DNA from: PSRI01 sp041484195
GTDB taxonomy: Bacteria > Bacteroidota > Bacteroidia > Chitinophagales > Chitinophagaceae
Length of the DNA stretch: 64,000 bases
Direction: 5' to 3'
Assembly: GCA_041484195.1 (NCBI GenBank)
Contig: JBGPHC010000005.1
Span: forward strand, 123,641-187,640
The notes below the pieces were generated by a model. That model saw only the letters and a program-made list of their open reading frames with translations. It did not search any database and was not told the origin of the DNA. Positions 1 to 8,197 of the stretch are shown here, piece by piece. A program made the position numbers and the translations under genes. How positions within the stretch are numbered: the stretch's first letter is position 1; each line of letters begins with the position of its first letter.

Positions 1-29
1 AGTGTTTATTTTTAACACAAATCTTGATA

Positions 30-428
30 ATGGCCAAATTATTTGACGCCGACAGCAAATTGCAGCGACTCAGAAACAGGTACCGACTTGTTATTATGAA
101 TGACGATACTTACGAGGAGGTTGTTACGTTTAAGTTGTCGAGGCTAAGTGTGTATATTGGTTTGTGCACGATATTTGTTGTATTGGTAGGGCTTACTGTT
201 GCGTTAATAGTGTTCACTCCTCTCAAATATTATATACCCGGATATGGGAGTGCCTCTGAAAGAAGAGAAATGATCACACTTAAACTGAAGGCAGATTCGT
301 TAGAGCAACAGGTACTTTACAAAGACAAATACCTCGATAATTTGAAGAACGTGCTTAGCGGCAATGCTCCTGCACACCTGGATACAAACAGGCTGCAGGT
401 GCCTAAAGTTGAGAAAACCACGGATTAA
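30..428 (+). CDS. Short membrane-anchored coiled-coil protein resembling the N-terminus of envelope M23 peptidases
   Basis: A 132-residue protein. The N-terminus is basic (LRNRYRLVIMNDDTYEEV), followed by one membrane segment at about residues 43-66 and a short, probably coiled-coil, periplasmic part rich in K, L, D and Q. In Bacteroidota the same N-terminal signature (YRLVIxNDDTFEE...SRL) is typical of M23-family endopeptidases encoded next to bactofilin. Here the protein stops at a normal stop codon 19 bases before the bactofilin start, and no LytM/M23 catalytic domain (HxxxD or HxH) is present. The ATG at 30 is preferred over a TTG at 24. It is co-directional with the bactofilin and probably co-transcribed, which suggests a role in the same cell-shape or envelope machinery. 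Whether it is a truncated peptidase or a natural short form is not decided by the sequence. Confidence 0.7.
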   Translation: MAKLFDADSKLQRLRNRYRLVIMNDDTYEEVVTFKLSRLSVYIGLCTIFVVLVGLTVALIVFTPLKYYIPGYGSASERREMITLKLKADSLEQQVLYKDKYLDNLKNVLSGNAPAHLDTNRLQVPKVEKTTD

Positions 429-447
429 TCACTTTAAAACCAATACT

Positions 448-864
448 ATGTTTGCAGCCAAATCCAAATCCGACATTGAAATCCCCGCTTCCTCCGGCAC
501 CAGCCTGATCGGTGCAGGAACAGTGATCAAAGGCAATATTACCAGCAATGGTGATATCCGAATCGACGGGACCCTCAGGGGCAATATAAGCTCTGCTGCC
601 AAAGTTCTTATCGGACCCGAAGGAGTAGTAGAAGGCGATGTCGAAGGCCAGCAGGCCGATATCCTCGGCAAGGTTTCTGGTAAGATTCAAATTAAAGAAT
701 TATTAAATCTAAGGGGCAAGGCCGCTATCAAAGGAAATATTTCAGCTGGCAAATTGCAGATAGAGCCGACCGTTACTTTCAATGGCCAATGTCATATGGG
801 CAATGAAGCCAGTATTGTGGAAATGGTATCAGAAGAGGAGGAGGAACACGCTCTCGCCCGTTGA
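448..864 (+). CDS. Bactofilin family cytoskeletal protein
   Basis: This 138-residue protein is a polymer-forming bactofilin (DUF583). It has a short unstructured N-terminus followed by the right-handed beta-helix core with repeated I/G-rich turns (GTVIKGNITSNGDIRIDG, and later LRGKAAIKGNISAGKLQIE), and an acidic tail (SEEEEEHALAR). Bactofilins form membrane-associated filaments without nucleotide and scaffold peptidoglycan-modifying enzymes. It lies directly downstream of the membrane-anchored coiled-coil protein, as is usual for bactofilin/M23 pairs. The ATG at 448 follows the stop of the previous gene by 19 bases. A strong hairpin with a T-run follows at 909-945. Confidence 0.92.
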   Translation: MFAAKSKSDIEIPASSGTSLIGAGTVIKGNITSNGDIRIDGTLRGNISSAAKVLIGPEGVVEGDVEGQQADILGKVSGKIQIKELLNLRGKAAIKGNISAGKLQIEPTVTFNGQCHMGNEASIVEMVSEEEEEHALAR

Positions 865-908
865 TAATCGGACAGTAACCAATTCCATCATGAACTAATT
901 AATTTCCC

Positions 909-945
909 GCCTTGTATGGAGACCATTCTCCGTACAGGGCTTTTT
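909..945 (+). terminator. Rho-independent terminator after bactofilin
   Basis: Arms 909-922 and 927-940 pair over 14 bp with two G-U wobbles, closed by a 4-base loop (CCAT) and followed by TTTTT at 941-945. It ends the unit beginning with the two genes upstream. Confidence 0.8.
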
Positions 946-1051
946 GTGTCTGAAGCCGACTTTTAGAGCTATTTTGCCAAGGACCCACACTATTGTAAAT
1001 TTGTCTGCACCGGGCGGGATCAATTCCCCCCAAAATGAATTTTCAGCAGGC

Positions 1052-1441
1052 ATGAATAACCGTAACCTCATTTCTCCAGTTGTAATCCTTTTTATTTTGG
1101 TAAATGCATTTCTGATTGTAATGAAAAGCAGATTGCAGGCCTGGGGGTTCGACATTGACGTACTCCTTGTAGGAAATACCTTCCTGTTTCTCCTCAGTAT
1201 ATTCACTTATTTCCTTCACAGGAAAGCCATTAAGGCCGCGCGTACGCCGGAATTCCTGAAATATTTTTATTTAGCTTTCCTTCTGAAATTCTTTCTCACA
1301 ATCGCGCTTGTGGTGGTATATGCGCTGATTGCGAATTCGATCAATAAACCGGCCATCTTATCCTGCATGGGATTGTATTTAGTTTATACTTTCATTGAAA
1401 CCAGATTGCTGCTCAAAGCCAGCAAAAGAAAAAATGCCTAA
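1052..1441 (+). CDS. Small four-helix membrane protein, AtpI-like
   Basis: A 129-residue integral membrane protein with four predicted hydrophobic segments (about residues 6-23, 36-55, 72-95 and 100-120) and a basic C-terminus (LLLKASKRKNA). In many Bacteroidota genomes a small protein of this kind lies between bactofilin/AtpZ and the F-type ATP synthase genes. Size, topology and the position after the bactofilin fit that protein, but no ATP synthase gene follows here. The ATG at 1052 starts at the hydrophobic part; the upstream extension to 944 covers the preceding gene's terminator region and is unlikely to be coding. Its stop overlaps the start of the SprT-like gene by 8 bases, suggesting translational coupling. 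The functional assignment is an inference. Confidence 0.65.
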   Translation: MNNRNLISPVVILFILVNAFLIVMKSRLQAWGFDIDVLLVGNTFLFLLSIFTYFLHRKAIKAARTPEFLKYFYLAFLLKFFLTIALVVVYALIANSINKPAILSCMGLYLVYTFIETRLLLKASKRKNA

Positions 1442-2072
1442 ACAGGAAGCTCCCCTACATACTTTGCAATCATTTCTACCCCAGGGTTCCTATGAACTGG
1501 TGCTGCGGTATTTGAATGAATATAAAGTGCACCTGACCGTGACCAGGGGAAGGAAAAGCATTTTGGGGGACTATCGTCATGCCATTCCCGGCAAGAACCA
1601 TCGGATAACCGTAAATGGTAACCTGAATGAATACGCGTTCCTCATCACGCTGTTGCACGAATTGGCGCATCTTATAGCCTTCATTCAATATGGTAACCGG
1701 ATCGCTTCTCATGGTAAGGAGTGGAAGATAATCTATGGTCAAATTCTCCGGGAATTCCTGCATTTGGAAATATTACCAGGCGACATCAGCCGGGAAATTC
1801 AGAAAACCATTCATAGTCCGGGAGCCAGTAGTTGTGCCGAGGATGGACTGATCAGGATCCTGAGAAAATATGATAAGAATGAAAAGGGGTTAAAGCTGGT
1901 GGAAGAAATAGAACCGGGAAAATTATTCAGCATTGGCGAAGGAAAGATATTCAGGAAAGAAGAAAAAATCAGGAAAAGGTTCAAATGCGTAGAAGTGTCG
2001 ACCGGCAAAGTCTATCTTTTCAGTCCGGTGTACGAGGTGCAGGAACTGAGAATGGGAGCCGGTCCCGAATGA
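1434..2072 (+). CDS. SprT-like zinc metalloprotease domain protein
   Basis: A 212-residue SprT-like protein. The zinc-metalloprotease motif HELAH is at residues 75-79 (H75, E76, H79) with a candidate third ligand at H93 (ASHGKEW). The C-terminal half is basic and ends in the usual beta-rich segment (RFKCVEVSTGKVYLFSPV), but the four-cysteine zinc ribbon of E. coli SprT and Spartan is not present. Spartan relatives cleave DNA-protein crosslinks; the substrate of bacterial SprT-like proteins is not established. It overlaps the upstream membrane protein by 8 bases and is probably co-translated with it. Confidence 0.82.
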   Translation: MPKQEAPLHTLQSFLPQGSYELVLRYLNEYKVHLTVTRGRKSILGDYRHAIPGKNHRITVNGNLNEYAFLITLLHELAHLIAFIQYGNRIASHGKEWKIIYGQILREFLHLEILPGDISREIQKTIHSPGASSCAEDGLIRILRKYDKNEKGLKLVEEIEPGKLFSIGEGKIFRKEEKIRKRFKCVEVSTGKVYLFSPVYEVQELRMGAGPE

Positions 2073-2091
2073 GCACGGGGGAAAATCCCGA

Positions 2092-2592
2092 TCATAATTT
2101 TTTCAGCATCCAGAGTTCACAGCCCGAGTGACCCGTATTGCCCATGGGCGCGGAAAGGTATTGGAATCCCCATTTTTCATAAATGGGGAGTGCTTTTTTT
2201 AATTGAGGCATCGTTTCCAGGTATATGGATTTGAATTCTTGCTTCCGGGCAAAATCAATTCCGAGCCGGATCAGCTCAGAGGCAAGGCCACGGCCTCTGG
2301 CAATTGGCAGCAGGTACATTTTTACTAACTCACAGGTGTCGACTGGCAAACCGTTCGAAGGGAATATACCTGCCCCTCCCAAAATGACACCATCTTCCTG
2401 TACAACATAATAAACAGATTTTTCTTTCCTGAACAAATCGTAAAGATGGTCTGTGGTTTCGTCGTAATAGACAGTACCCGGATGGTTCGCCCCAAATTCT
2501 GCCAAACTATTCCGAATGATCTGCGCCAGGGTCTTGTCATCCTCAGGCTTAATTGTCCTGATTTGAATTGATGCCATGTTTCGAATTTCCAT
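2092..2592 (-). CDS. GNAT family N-acetyltransferase
   Basis: A GNAT-fold acetyltransferase of 166 residues. The acetyl-CoA binding motif A is visible as VKMYLLPIARGRGLASELIRL (R/Q-x-x-G-x-G/A loop), preceded by the beta-4 strand GAGIFP and followed by the C-terminal LPIYEKWGFQ segment typical of this fold. The acceptor substrate cannot be told. An alternative ATG at 2577 (MASIQIRTIK) is equally credible. It is convergent with the SprT-like gene. Confidence 0.85.
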   Translation of the reverse strand: MEIRNMASIQIRTIKPEDDKTLAQIIRNSLAEFGANHPGTVYYDETTDHLYDLFRKEKSVYYVVQEDGVILGGAGIFPSNGLPVDTCELVKMYLLPIARGRGLASELIRLGIDFARKQEFKSIYLETMPQLKKALPIYEKWGFQYLSAPMGNTGHSGCELWMLKKL

Positions 2593-2660
2593 ATTTAAGG
2601 ATGTTTCGCAAAATAAAATGCAGATAGTAGGATAAGGTGAAATAATTGTGGTACATAATT

Positions 2661-2990
2661 ACCCATTTAGGCCGCACTGGCTATATAGCGGTAGGGTGGG
2701 TTCACCATATACTTCTCTATGAGCTGGTGCCAGTGGCTTCTCATTGAATTTCTGCCATGGAACCGAAAAAAGAATTCATCCAGGTAGCCATGGACAAACC
2801 TCTCGGAACAGTGATGGTGAATGCCCCGCAGCCATCCTTTTAAATTCATCACCACCACATTCATTCCGGAAACTCTTTTCCCGCCCCTGGTTGGCCCTGG
2901 GCTGATTTCAAATTCCTGCTCCCCAGGCTCTTTCTCCTTGCCTGAGAACGGGAATATTCCCATGTTTTCCAGTTCACAACCCTGCTACTC
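2661..2990 (-). pseudogene. IS1595-type (ISXO2-like) transposase remnant, C-terminal part only
   Basis: On the minus strand the tail of an ISXO2-like/IS1595 transposase is recognisable (NLKGWLRGIHHHCSERF, then GYLDEFFFRF and HQLIEKYM), ending in NPPYRYIASAA and a stop at 2667. The same sequence recurs at 63354-63570, with near-identical DNA through the stop codon and a few bases beyond (ATTACCCATTTAGGCCGCAC), so the two copies share one element end. Upstream of the conserved tail only about 100 bases show weak similarity to the second copy; the DDE domain is missing. It lies in an otherwise gene-free stretch (2593-3122). Terminal inverted repeats were not identified. Confidence 0.75.
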
Positions 2991-3122
2991 TGGCCGCCGG
3001 AAATATGTAATTTGAAGAAGTATAATTATTCTACAACTGAACAAAAATGCCGGAGGCTAAGAAATGGATGATGAAGGAAATCAGCTTCCCAATAGGCGCC
3101 TTTCATACCACAATTTATGGTT

Positions 3123-5009
3123 CTAATCCAGTTTGAGCGCCCTGTCTTTCGGATATTTAACCGAAAAACCAAATTGAATTTTTTCTTCTTTGCCGGGTGC
3201 CACCGACAATTGCCAACTTATTTTTTGCGTAGTTTCATCCAATACACCATTTTCATAATTCAGTTTAGTCACATCCACATCTTTGGAAATGGAAATGGGA
3301 AACTGGTCTTCCACTTTGATGCTGATAGGTTCTCGTTTATTGTTCCTGACAATAATATCATAGGCCCGGGTATCCGTTTTATTTCCTCCCAGGAATCGTT
3401 TTTGGCTAAATGTCTTTTGCATTACACGCTTGACCACCACACCAGGGTCCCTGCCCAATGAGATTTGCAGGGTATCATCCGCACCGCTCACATCGAGGTA
3501 GGAATTACCCAGGTAGGTTCCTTCAAAAAACAGATTGACTTCGCCATCCACCAGGTTCAGCCCCTGCCAATCCACGATCTTTGCGGTAAGAAATGCTTCA
3601 GGTACTAATTTAGGGACCGCATAGTATTCATAAGCGGCCTTTATTTCGTATTCGTTGATATCGACAGAATAATTCTTGCCATCATTCAAAACAGTATAAG
3701 GCATTTCAATTTCATAAGTGGTGGTGGTGGGTTGGTAGGAAGTCTCGGTTTGAACTGGCAGACTCATCAGGCCAGCAACCTTTGTCTTTATGGACTTTGC
3801 TGCACTTGGTTCATCATCTTTATCGGTCGAAGAATAGCCGGTTACAACTACCTCTGACAATGCCTCCGAAGTAGGCTGCATCACGATATTCGCAAATCCA
3901 CTGTTAGCCTGGAACTCGGTGGATGAATATCCAACTGCGCTGATGGAGACCACCGAATTGCGGGATCCTTCAATCTTAAAGAAACCGTTGACATCGGCGT
4001 TGGTGCCGGCGCTGGTTCCTTTTAATTGAACCGTCGCATATGAAACGGGTTTGCCATTTGCATCAACAATATGTCCCGCAAGAATATTCCCCGAAGCCAT
4101 TGGTTGATTATAACCCATATTCTGCGGAGCAAAACTTACGCCCGGGCTCAGATACCGAAGATACCAGGGTTCAAGTTTGGGATGCGAGCCACCTCTATTG
4201 GGGTTACCCGTAGATAAGGAAAGCCTGACTTCTTTCCAATCCTCTCCCGAATTTTGATACACGTTCGCTTTTTGTTGAAGTATTAATGGGCTGGCAATAT
4301 CCTTTACACGAATATCATAACCGGGATACCAACCGGCTTTCCTGACCAGGTAACTGAGTATGACCCCGGTATTGATAGGTTCCTTGCAGGATACGGTGAC
4401 GATGATTTCTCCTGTAGAAATATCTATTTGCTGGTGCAAGGCTGCCAATTGCCGGGTTATCTTATTCAGATCATTTTCATATTTCCTGATGCTTTTCTCA
4501 ATTTCAAATTGCTTCCCATAAATCTCGGTCAGACGTTGCCTCTGAAAATCGGCGGCTTCTTTCAGGTCGGCCGTTTTTAGGCCTGTGTTGATTCCTTTGA
4601 TTTCCTGGTTTCTGGCAAGGAGCGCTTCTTCCTGCTTAAAGACATTCAGGTTATTCTTTGCCAATTGTATCTTATCCTGGGTGGATTCCTTTTCAGATTC
4701 CAGATCCCGGATATTTTGCGCGACTTCCTGCTCTTTTAGAAAATTATGTTCCTGCGTAACGGCCAATACGGTCAATGCCCCATCGGCATGAACCTGTATG
4801 CTTTGTCTTTCAATCTGAGGGGAAATTTCACTGAATACGAGATCGGATTTTCCTGCCGGCAGGCTTAGTTTGGAGGAGCGGCTTACCTGGGCTCCTTCCA
4901 TAAATACTGTGACTTTGTCAATCTTTGAACTTACCGGTAATCTTTTGATCTGTGCGATGGACCCGAAGCAGAATAATAGCATCGTGAGGCCGAGAGAATA
5001 CTTTCTCAT
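3123..5009 (-). CDS. DUF4139 (MuiA-like) protein with an inserted carboxypeptidase-regulatory-like domain
   Basis: A 628-residue exported protein. Signal peptide (MRKYSLGLTMLLFCFGSIAQ), then the DUF4140 N-terminal part (VTVFMEGAQVSRSSKLSLPAG), a long coiled-coil at about residues 85-190 (QNIRDLESEKESTQDKIQLA...), and the DUF4139 beta-rich region starting near GWYPGYDIRV. The DUF4139 part is interrupted by a carboxypeptidase-regulatory-like domain (GHIVDANGKPVSYATVQLKG to NIVMQP) followed by LSEVVVTGYSS, a segment that resembles the linker before the plug of SusC proteins. The family is often called mucoidy inhibitor A, but its biochemical role is unknown. ATG 5009 is preferred over 5036 because it starts the signal peptide. 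Confidence 0.8.
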   Translation of the reverse strand: MRKYSLGLTMLLFCFGSIAQIKRLPVSSKIDKVTVFMEGAQVSRSSKLSLPAGKSDLVFSEISPQIERQSIQVHADGALTVLAVTQEHNFLKEQEVAQNIRDLESEKESTQDKIQLAKNNLNVFKQEEALLARNQEIKGINTGLKTADLKEAADFQRQRLTEIYGKQFEIEKSIRKYENDLNKITRQLAALHQQIDISTGEIIVTVSCKEPINTGVILSYLVRKAGWYPGYDIRVKDIASPLILQQKANVYQNSGEDWKEVRLSLSTGNPNRGGSHPKLEPWYLRYLSPGVSFAPQNMGYNQPMASGNILAGHIVDANGKPVSYATVQLKGTSAGTNADVNGFFKIEGSRNSVVSISAVGYSSTEFQANSGFANIVMQPTSEALSEVVVTGYSSTDKDDEPSAAKSIKTKVAGLMSLPVQTETSYQPTTTTYEIEMPYTVLNDGKNYSVDINEYEIKAAYEYYAVPKLVPEAFLTAKIVDWQGLNLVDGEVNLFFEGTYLGNSYLDVSGADDTLQISLGRDPGVVVKRVMQKTFSQKRFLGGNKTDTRAYDIIVRNNKREPISIKVEDQFPISISKDVDVTKLNYENGVLDETTQKISWQLSVAPGKEEKIQFGFSVKYPKDRALKLD

Positions 5010-5104
5010 GGTGTCTGATTTATCACCCAGATGCACAAATTCCTGTCTTTACATAAACCAATAGTGCAGGAGGGCAGACATTCCCATGATAGTTTTGACG
5101 AAAA

Positions 5105-5215
5105 TCAACTCATCATGGCCATGAATCCATATAGTACTACATAACTTATGATAACGAAAGCGATGAGAAAGCGGTGGGAATTTTTCATGACAGGAGGATT
5201 AAACAATTGATTCAT
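5105..5215 (-). CDS. Possible 36-residue single-pass membrane peptide
   Basis: A short reading frame of 36 codons with one strong hydrophobic segment (FLIAFVIISYVVLYGFMA). An AGGAG sequence lies 9 bases before the ATG at 5215. It sits just downstream of, and on the same strand as, the GNAT gene, between it and the DUF4139 gene. Too short for a firm call; no family recognised. Confidence 0.3.
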   Translation of the reverse strand: MNQLFNPPVMKNSHRFLIAFVIISYVVLYGFMAMMS

Positions 5216-5246
5216 TAACGGCAGCTCCTGTGGCAATATTGTATTG

Positions 5247-5780
5247 CTATTCGATAGGGAAAACTTTTCGCATTTCAATAGAGGTTCGCTCCACCATAAA
5301 CCCCATGCTTCGGTAAACTCCCAGGGCATTATGATGATCCAGTTCGCAGGTGTTGAGCTGGATCCATTTTGGCTTGTAATACCAGGCCCTCCTGATTACC
5401 CAATGCAGGAAATATTTTCCCAGACCCTTGCCGATGAATTCCGGGAAGAGGCCGAAATACTGTATTTCCACATAGTCGCGCTTTATCACAAATTCCGCGA
5501 AACCAGCCTGGCGGCCATCGACCTCCATCAAGAAAATTTCTGTGTCATGAGCATTGATCAATGATAACAATTCCTCGTCTGGAATGATCAGGCGGTCCAC
5601 CCAATTCCAGAATTTGCCCACACCATAATACCAGTCCCGGTATTGTCTCACGGAAATCGGTCTGGGCCTCAGCATAAATTTAATATGTTCCCGCTCCGGC
5701 ATCGTAAATATTGGAGCTTGATTCATTCGGAGGTACACCACTCTCGCCGGTGAAAGAATGATACGGGACGTGTCAATCAT
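5247..5780 (-). CDS. GNAT family N-acetyltransferase
   Basis: About 177 residues from ATG 5780; a GTG at 5846 would add 22 residues. The acetyl-CoA loop reads YFGLFPEFIGKGLGKYFL, followed by the alpha-4/beta-6 region LDHHNALGVYRSMGF typical of GNAT proteins. The NTCELDHHNALGVY segment resembles aminoglycoside- and TDP-sugar-type GNATs, but the substrate is not inferable. It faces away from the next plus-strand gene. Confidence 0.82.
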   Translation of the reverse strand: MIDTSRIILSPARVVYLRMNQAPIFTMPEREHIKFMLRPRPISVRQYRDWYYGVGKFWNWVDRLIIPDEELLSLINAHDTEIFLMEVDGRQAGFAEFVIKRDYVEIQYFGLFPEFIGKGLGKYFLHWVIRRAWYYKPKWIQLNTCELDHHNALGVYRSMGFMVERTSIEMRKVFPIE

Positions 5781-5846
5781 TTGTCTTTGATTCAGGGTAA
5801 AGTTATTATCTGTCTCCGAATTTCCCAATCCAATCTCTCCGTTCAC

Positions 5847-6229
5847 AAAAATTTAATCCGGCCAAAAGCCATACAGGCATGCTGCCGGCAATTCTGAGAC
5901 AGGTATAAGGTAATCCCGCAACCCGCTAAATATTAACTCTTATGGATATATTAAGAAAACCAGCAATTTGGAAAATTAGCCGCCAATGACTTGGTATTGA
6001 CATGAATATCTTACAGATTTGCAATCTGAGATTCTTTTATTCTATCGAATACTGCTAGTCAAATATTCCCCTGGAATTATCTTCAGGTTAACATTTGCGA
6101 TAAGGTTTATGAAGCCCCTGCATTTTCCATGCGGGGGTCTTTTTTTATTAAAATCCTTTCCTGGAAGTTCTGGCTGGAAATATTCGTGGTTGAATTGCGT
6201 TAGATATCAGTCCCTGAAACCCATATTTT
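5847..6229. other. Intergenic region with an orphan hairpin
   Basis: 383 bases between two divergent genes. No convincing coding frame. It contains a short inverted repeat (CAGATT-TGC-AATCTG near 6013-6028) and the strong plus-strand terminator-like hairpin at 6115-6146, listed separately. Confidence 0.6.
6115..6146 (+). terminator. Terminator-like hairpin without an upstream gene (attenuator or sRNA 3' end)
   Basis: Arms 6115-6123 and 6129-6137 form 9 bp with one G-U pair and a 5-base loop, followed by TCTTTTTTTATT. The nearest plus-strand gene begins 84 bases downstream and none ends upstream, so this either terminates a small RNA starting within about 250 bases or attenuates the gene at 6230. 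Confidence 0.6.
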
Positions 6230-7315
6230 ATGAAAAACCTAGTGACCTCAATTTTATTATCCTTTGCTTTTTTGCCTGTAGTGGCGCAAAAAGTTGATCT
6301 GGATAAATTTACATTTACCGCCAATTACCGCGTGCTTCCACGTGAGCCCTTGGATAGCTCTTACCACACTTACCAGGTGTCCATCAAGGCGAGCCAGGCT
6401 ATGCGACCCGGTATTAAGGAAGGAGAATTGACGCAATTAGTCAATATTCCAGGATGGAAACGACTTTCGGAACGGGCCCATATCCTTGTGCAGGCAAGGC
6501 TTGAAGATGTAGTGATCGAAAAAACGGAACTGCAGCAACGTGAGGAAATCCTGAAAGATAAATCCGGCAAAGAAACCGGAAGGCGGACCTGGTTTTTTCA
6601 AGTGATCACTTACACTTTTGCGGCGCAGGCCACTGTGGTTGATTACAAGGGAGTCCTGATCTCTACCATACCTTTGGCCAACAGGGAATATAAGCAGACA
6701 TACAAAGGGGCCGAATTCAGCACCGCCACGGAAGCGAACATCGACTACAAATACGGCCAGATGGTCACATTGAACCTGATCATGCGTCAAATGGTAAGCA
6801 ATGCGCTCAATAACCTTAGTAGTATTCTAAGTTCGAATTATGGTTATTTGGAAACTACAGTCAATGATTATTTATGGATACTCAATTCCAGAAAGCATCC
6901 CGAAAATGACAGGTACCATCAGGCCTGGCTTCAATTCAAGCAGGCGATGTTCACTATGAGCGCGGAAGAACCTCTTGACAACGTGCGGGAAATGATGCAA
7001 CCGGTCATCAACTATTTAAACAAAATCAAAAAGCAATATAGATCCACGAGCAAGACTGACAGGAAAATGCGGTATGCAAGCTTTTATAACCTCGCCAAGA
7101 TTTATTATTATCTCGATGATCCCGATAGCGCGCTGGCGGAAGCGGCGGCTTTGCAGGTGAATGATTTTGACGACAAAGACGGACGCAGGCTTGAAGCTGC
7201 AGCGACCGATCTCAAATACCAATTAAAGCAGAGCCAAATGCATAGCAGACATTTCGCGATTCGTGTGGAAGATTTTATGGGTCCTTATAATATGGTGAGC
7301 AGCAGCATGTATTAG
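6230..7315 (+). CDS. Secreted protein of unknown function
   Basis: A 361-residue protein with a clear signal peptide (MKNLVTSILLSFAFLPVVAQ). The N-terminal 160 residues look like a beta-rich repeat (FTFTANYRVLP...YHTYQVSIKA, then WFFQVITYTFAAQATVVDYKG); the C-terminal half is helical and TPR-like (NLAKIYYYLDDPDSALAEAAAL). No catalytic motif or named family recognised. A periplasmic or outer-membrane-associated location is inferred. It is preceded by a terminator-like hairpin 84 bases upstream and followed at a 52-base distance by another exported protein on the same strand. Confidence 0.75.
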   Translation: MKNLVTSILLSFAFLPVVAQKVDLDKFTFTANYRVLPREPLDSSYHTYQVSIKASQAMRPGIKEGELTQLVNIPGWKRLSERAHILVQARLEDVVIEKTELQQREEILKDKSGKETGRRTWFFQVITYTFAAQATVVDYKGVLISTIPLANREYKQTYKGAEFSTATEANIDYKYGQMVTLNLIMRQMVSNALNNLSSILSSNYGYLETTVNDYLWILNSRKHPENDRYHQAWLQFKQAMFTMSAEEPLDNVREMMQPVINYLNKIKKQYRSTSKTDRKMRYASFYNLAKIYYYLDDPDSALAEAAALQVNDFDDKDGRRLEAAATDLKYQLKQSQMHSRHFAIRVEDFMGPYNMVSSSMY

Positions 7316-7367
7316 TTGAATCAACTTCCTTCTTTAACAGAACATTATTTAGCGGAACCATGATTCA

Positions 7368-8150
7368 ATGCCATTGATTTCTAATTTGAGATCAGTTATG
7401 GCGGGAATCTTCAGGAAACTGCTCTTCATCTGTGGTCTATTATTCCATCTTCATTCAACCGCGCAAGGCTATATGCGAGGCAGGGTCCTCGATCGCAAGA
7501 CTGATCAGGTAGTGCAGAGCGCCACAGTGAGAAATCTCAGTAAAGACAGACTCAACCAAAGCGACCAGGGTGGCAATTACAGAATTTACGCGGCCGTTGG
7601 GGACCTGGTTATTTTTTCTTCTGCCGGATATATTTCAGATTCTGTCAGGGTCACCGAAGCCAGTCTGTTCAGCCCGCCGGACATTTACATGGAGCGGAAT
7701 ATTGTGATGCTAAAGGAAATAAATCTCGGGGAGTGGAATTCTTACCAGTTGGATTCCATCAGCCGCAGGCAGGAGTTTGATGATATTCTGCAAAAGCACA
7801 GCGTTAACCTCGTAGGTGGCAGAGGAAACAGGCCTATCGATGGATTTGGCGTGACTTTCAGCCCAATCAGTTTTTTCTCCCACAAAGAAAGGGAGCTGAG
7901 AAAGTTCAAAAAGAATTTCCCCAAACAGGAAGAGGAGGCCTATACCAGCTATCGGTTTTCTTCAAACTATGTCGAAACCGTGACGGGGTTGCAAGGCGAT
8001 TCCCTGCACCTATTCATGATGCGATATAGGCCAACATACCAGTTCTGTCGTAGCGCCGGCAGGGATGATATGCTTTTATATGTGAATGATAAGTACAAGG
8101 AATTCACAAGGCCCGAAAAACCTCCACGCAAAGGGTCCCGAAATAAATGA
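7368..8150 (+). CDS. Exported carboxypeptidase-regulatory-like domain protein
   Basis: A 260-residue protein. After a signal peptide (best read from the second ATG at 7398, MAGIFRKLLFICGLLF...) comes a carboxypeptidase-regulatory-like beta-sandwich (YMRGRVLDRKTDQVVQSATVRN, ending near DIYMERNIVMLKEINL). The remainder is an uncharacterised region rich in charged residues. This is a common architecture of small Bacteroidota envelope proteins that resemble the N-terminal domain of TonB-dependent receptors without the barrel. The function is unknown. It probably shares a transcript with the preceding secreted protein. Confidence 0.75.
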   Translation: MPLISNLRSVMAGIFRKLLFICGLLFHLHSTAQGYMRGRVLDRKTDQVVQSATVRNLSKDRLNQSDQGGNYRIYAAVGDLVIFSSAGYISDSVRVTEASLFSPPDIYMERNIVMLKEINLGEWNSYQLDSISRRQEFDDILQKHSVNLVGGRGNRPIDGFGVTFSPISFFSHKERELRKFKKNFPKQEEEAYTSYRFSSNYVETVTGLQGDSLHLFMMRYRPTYQFCRSAGRDDMLLYVNDKYKEFTRPEKPPRKGSRNK

Positions 8151-8197
8151 ACTCATCCCATCGCAATGCCACTTACTATTGACCCAATTCCCCAGAT

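Noticed and set aside
403..690. Minus-strand frames of 80-95 codons opposite the bactofilin gene
   Set aside because: They mirror the bactofilin coding frame and show no domain or signal; typical antisense shadows.
2821..3015. 64-codon plus-strand frame over the transposase remnant
   Set aside because: Antisense to the recognisable IS1595 tail, with no similarity to any family.
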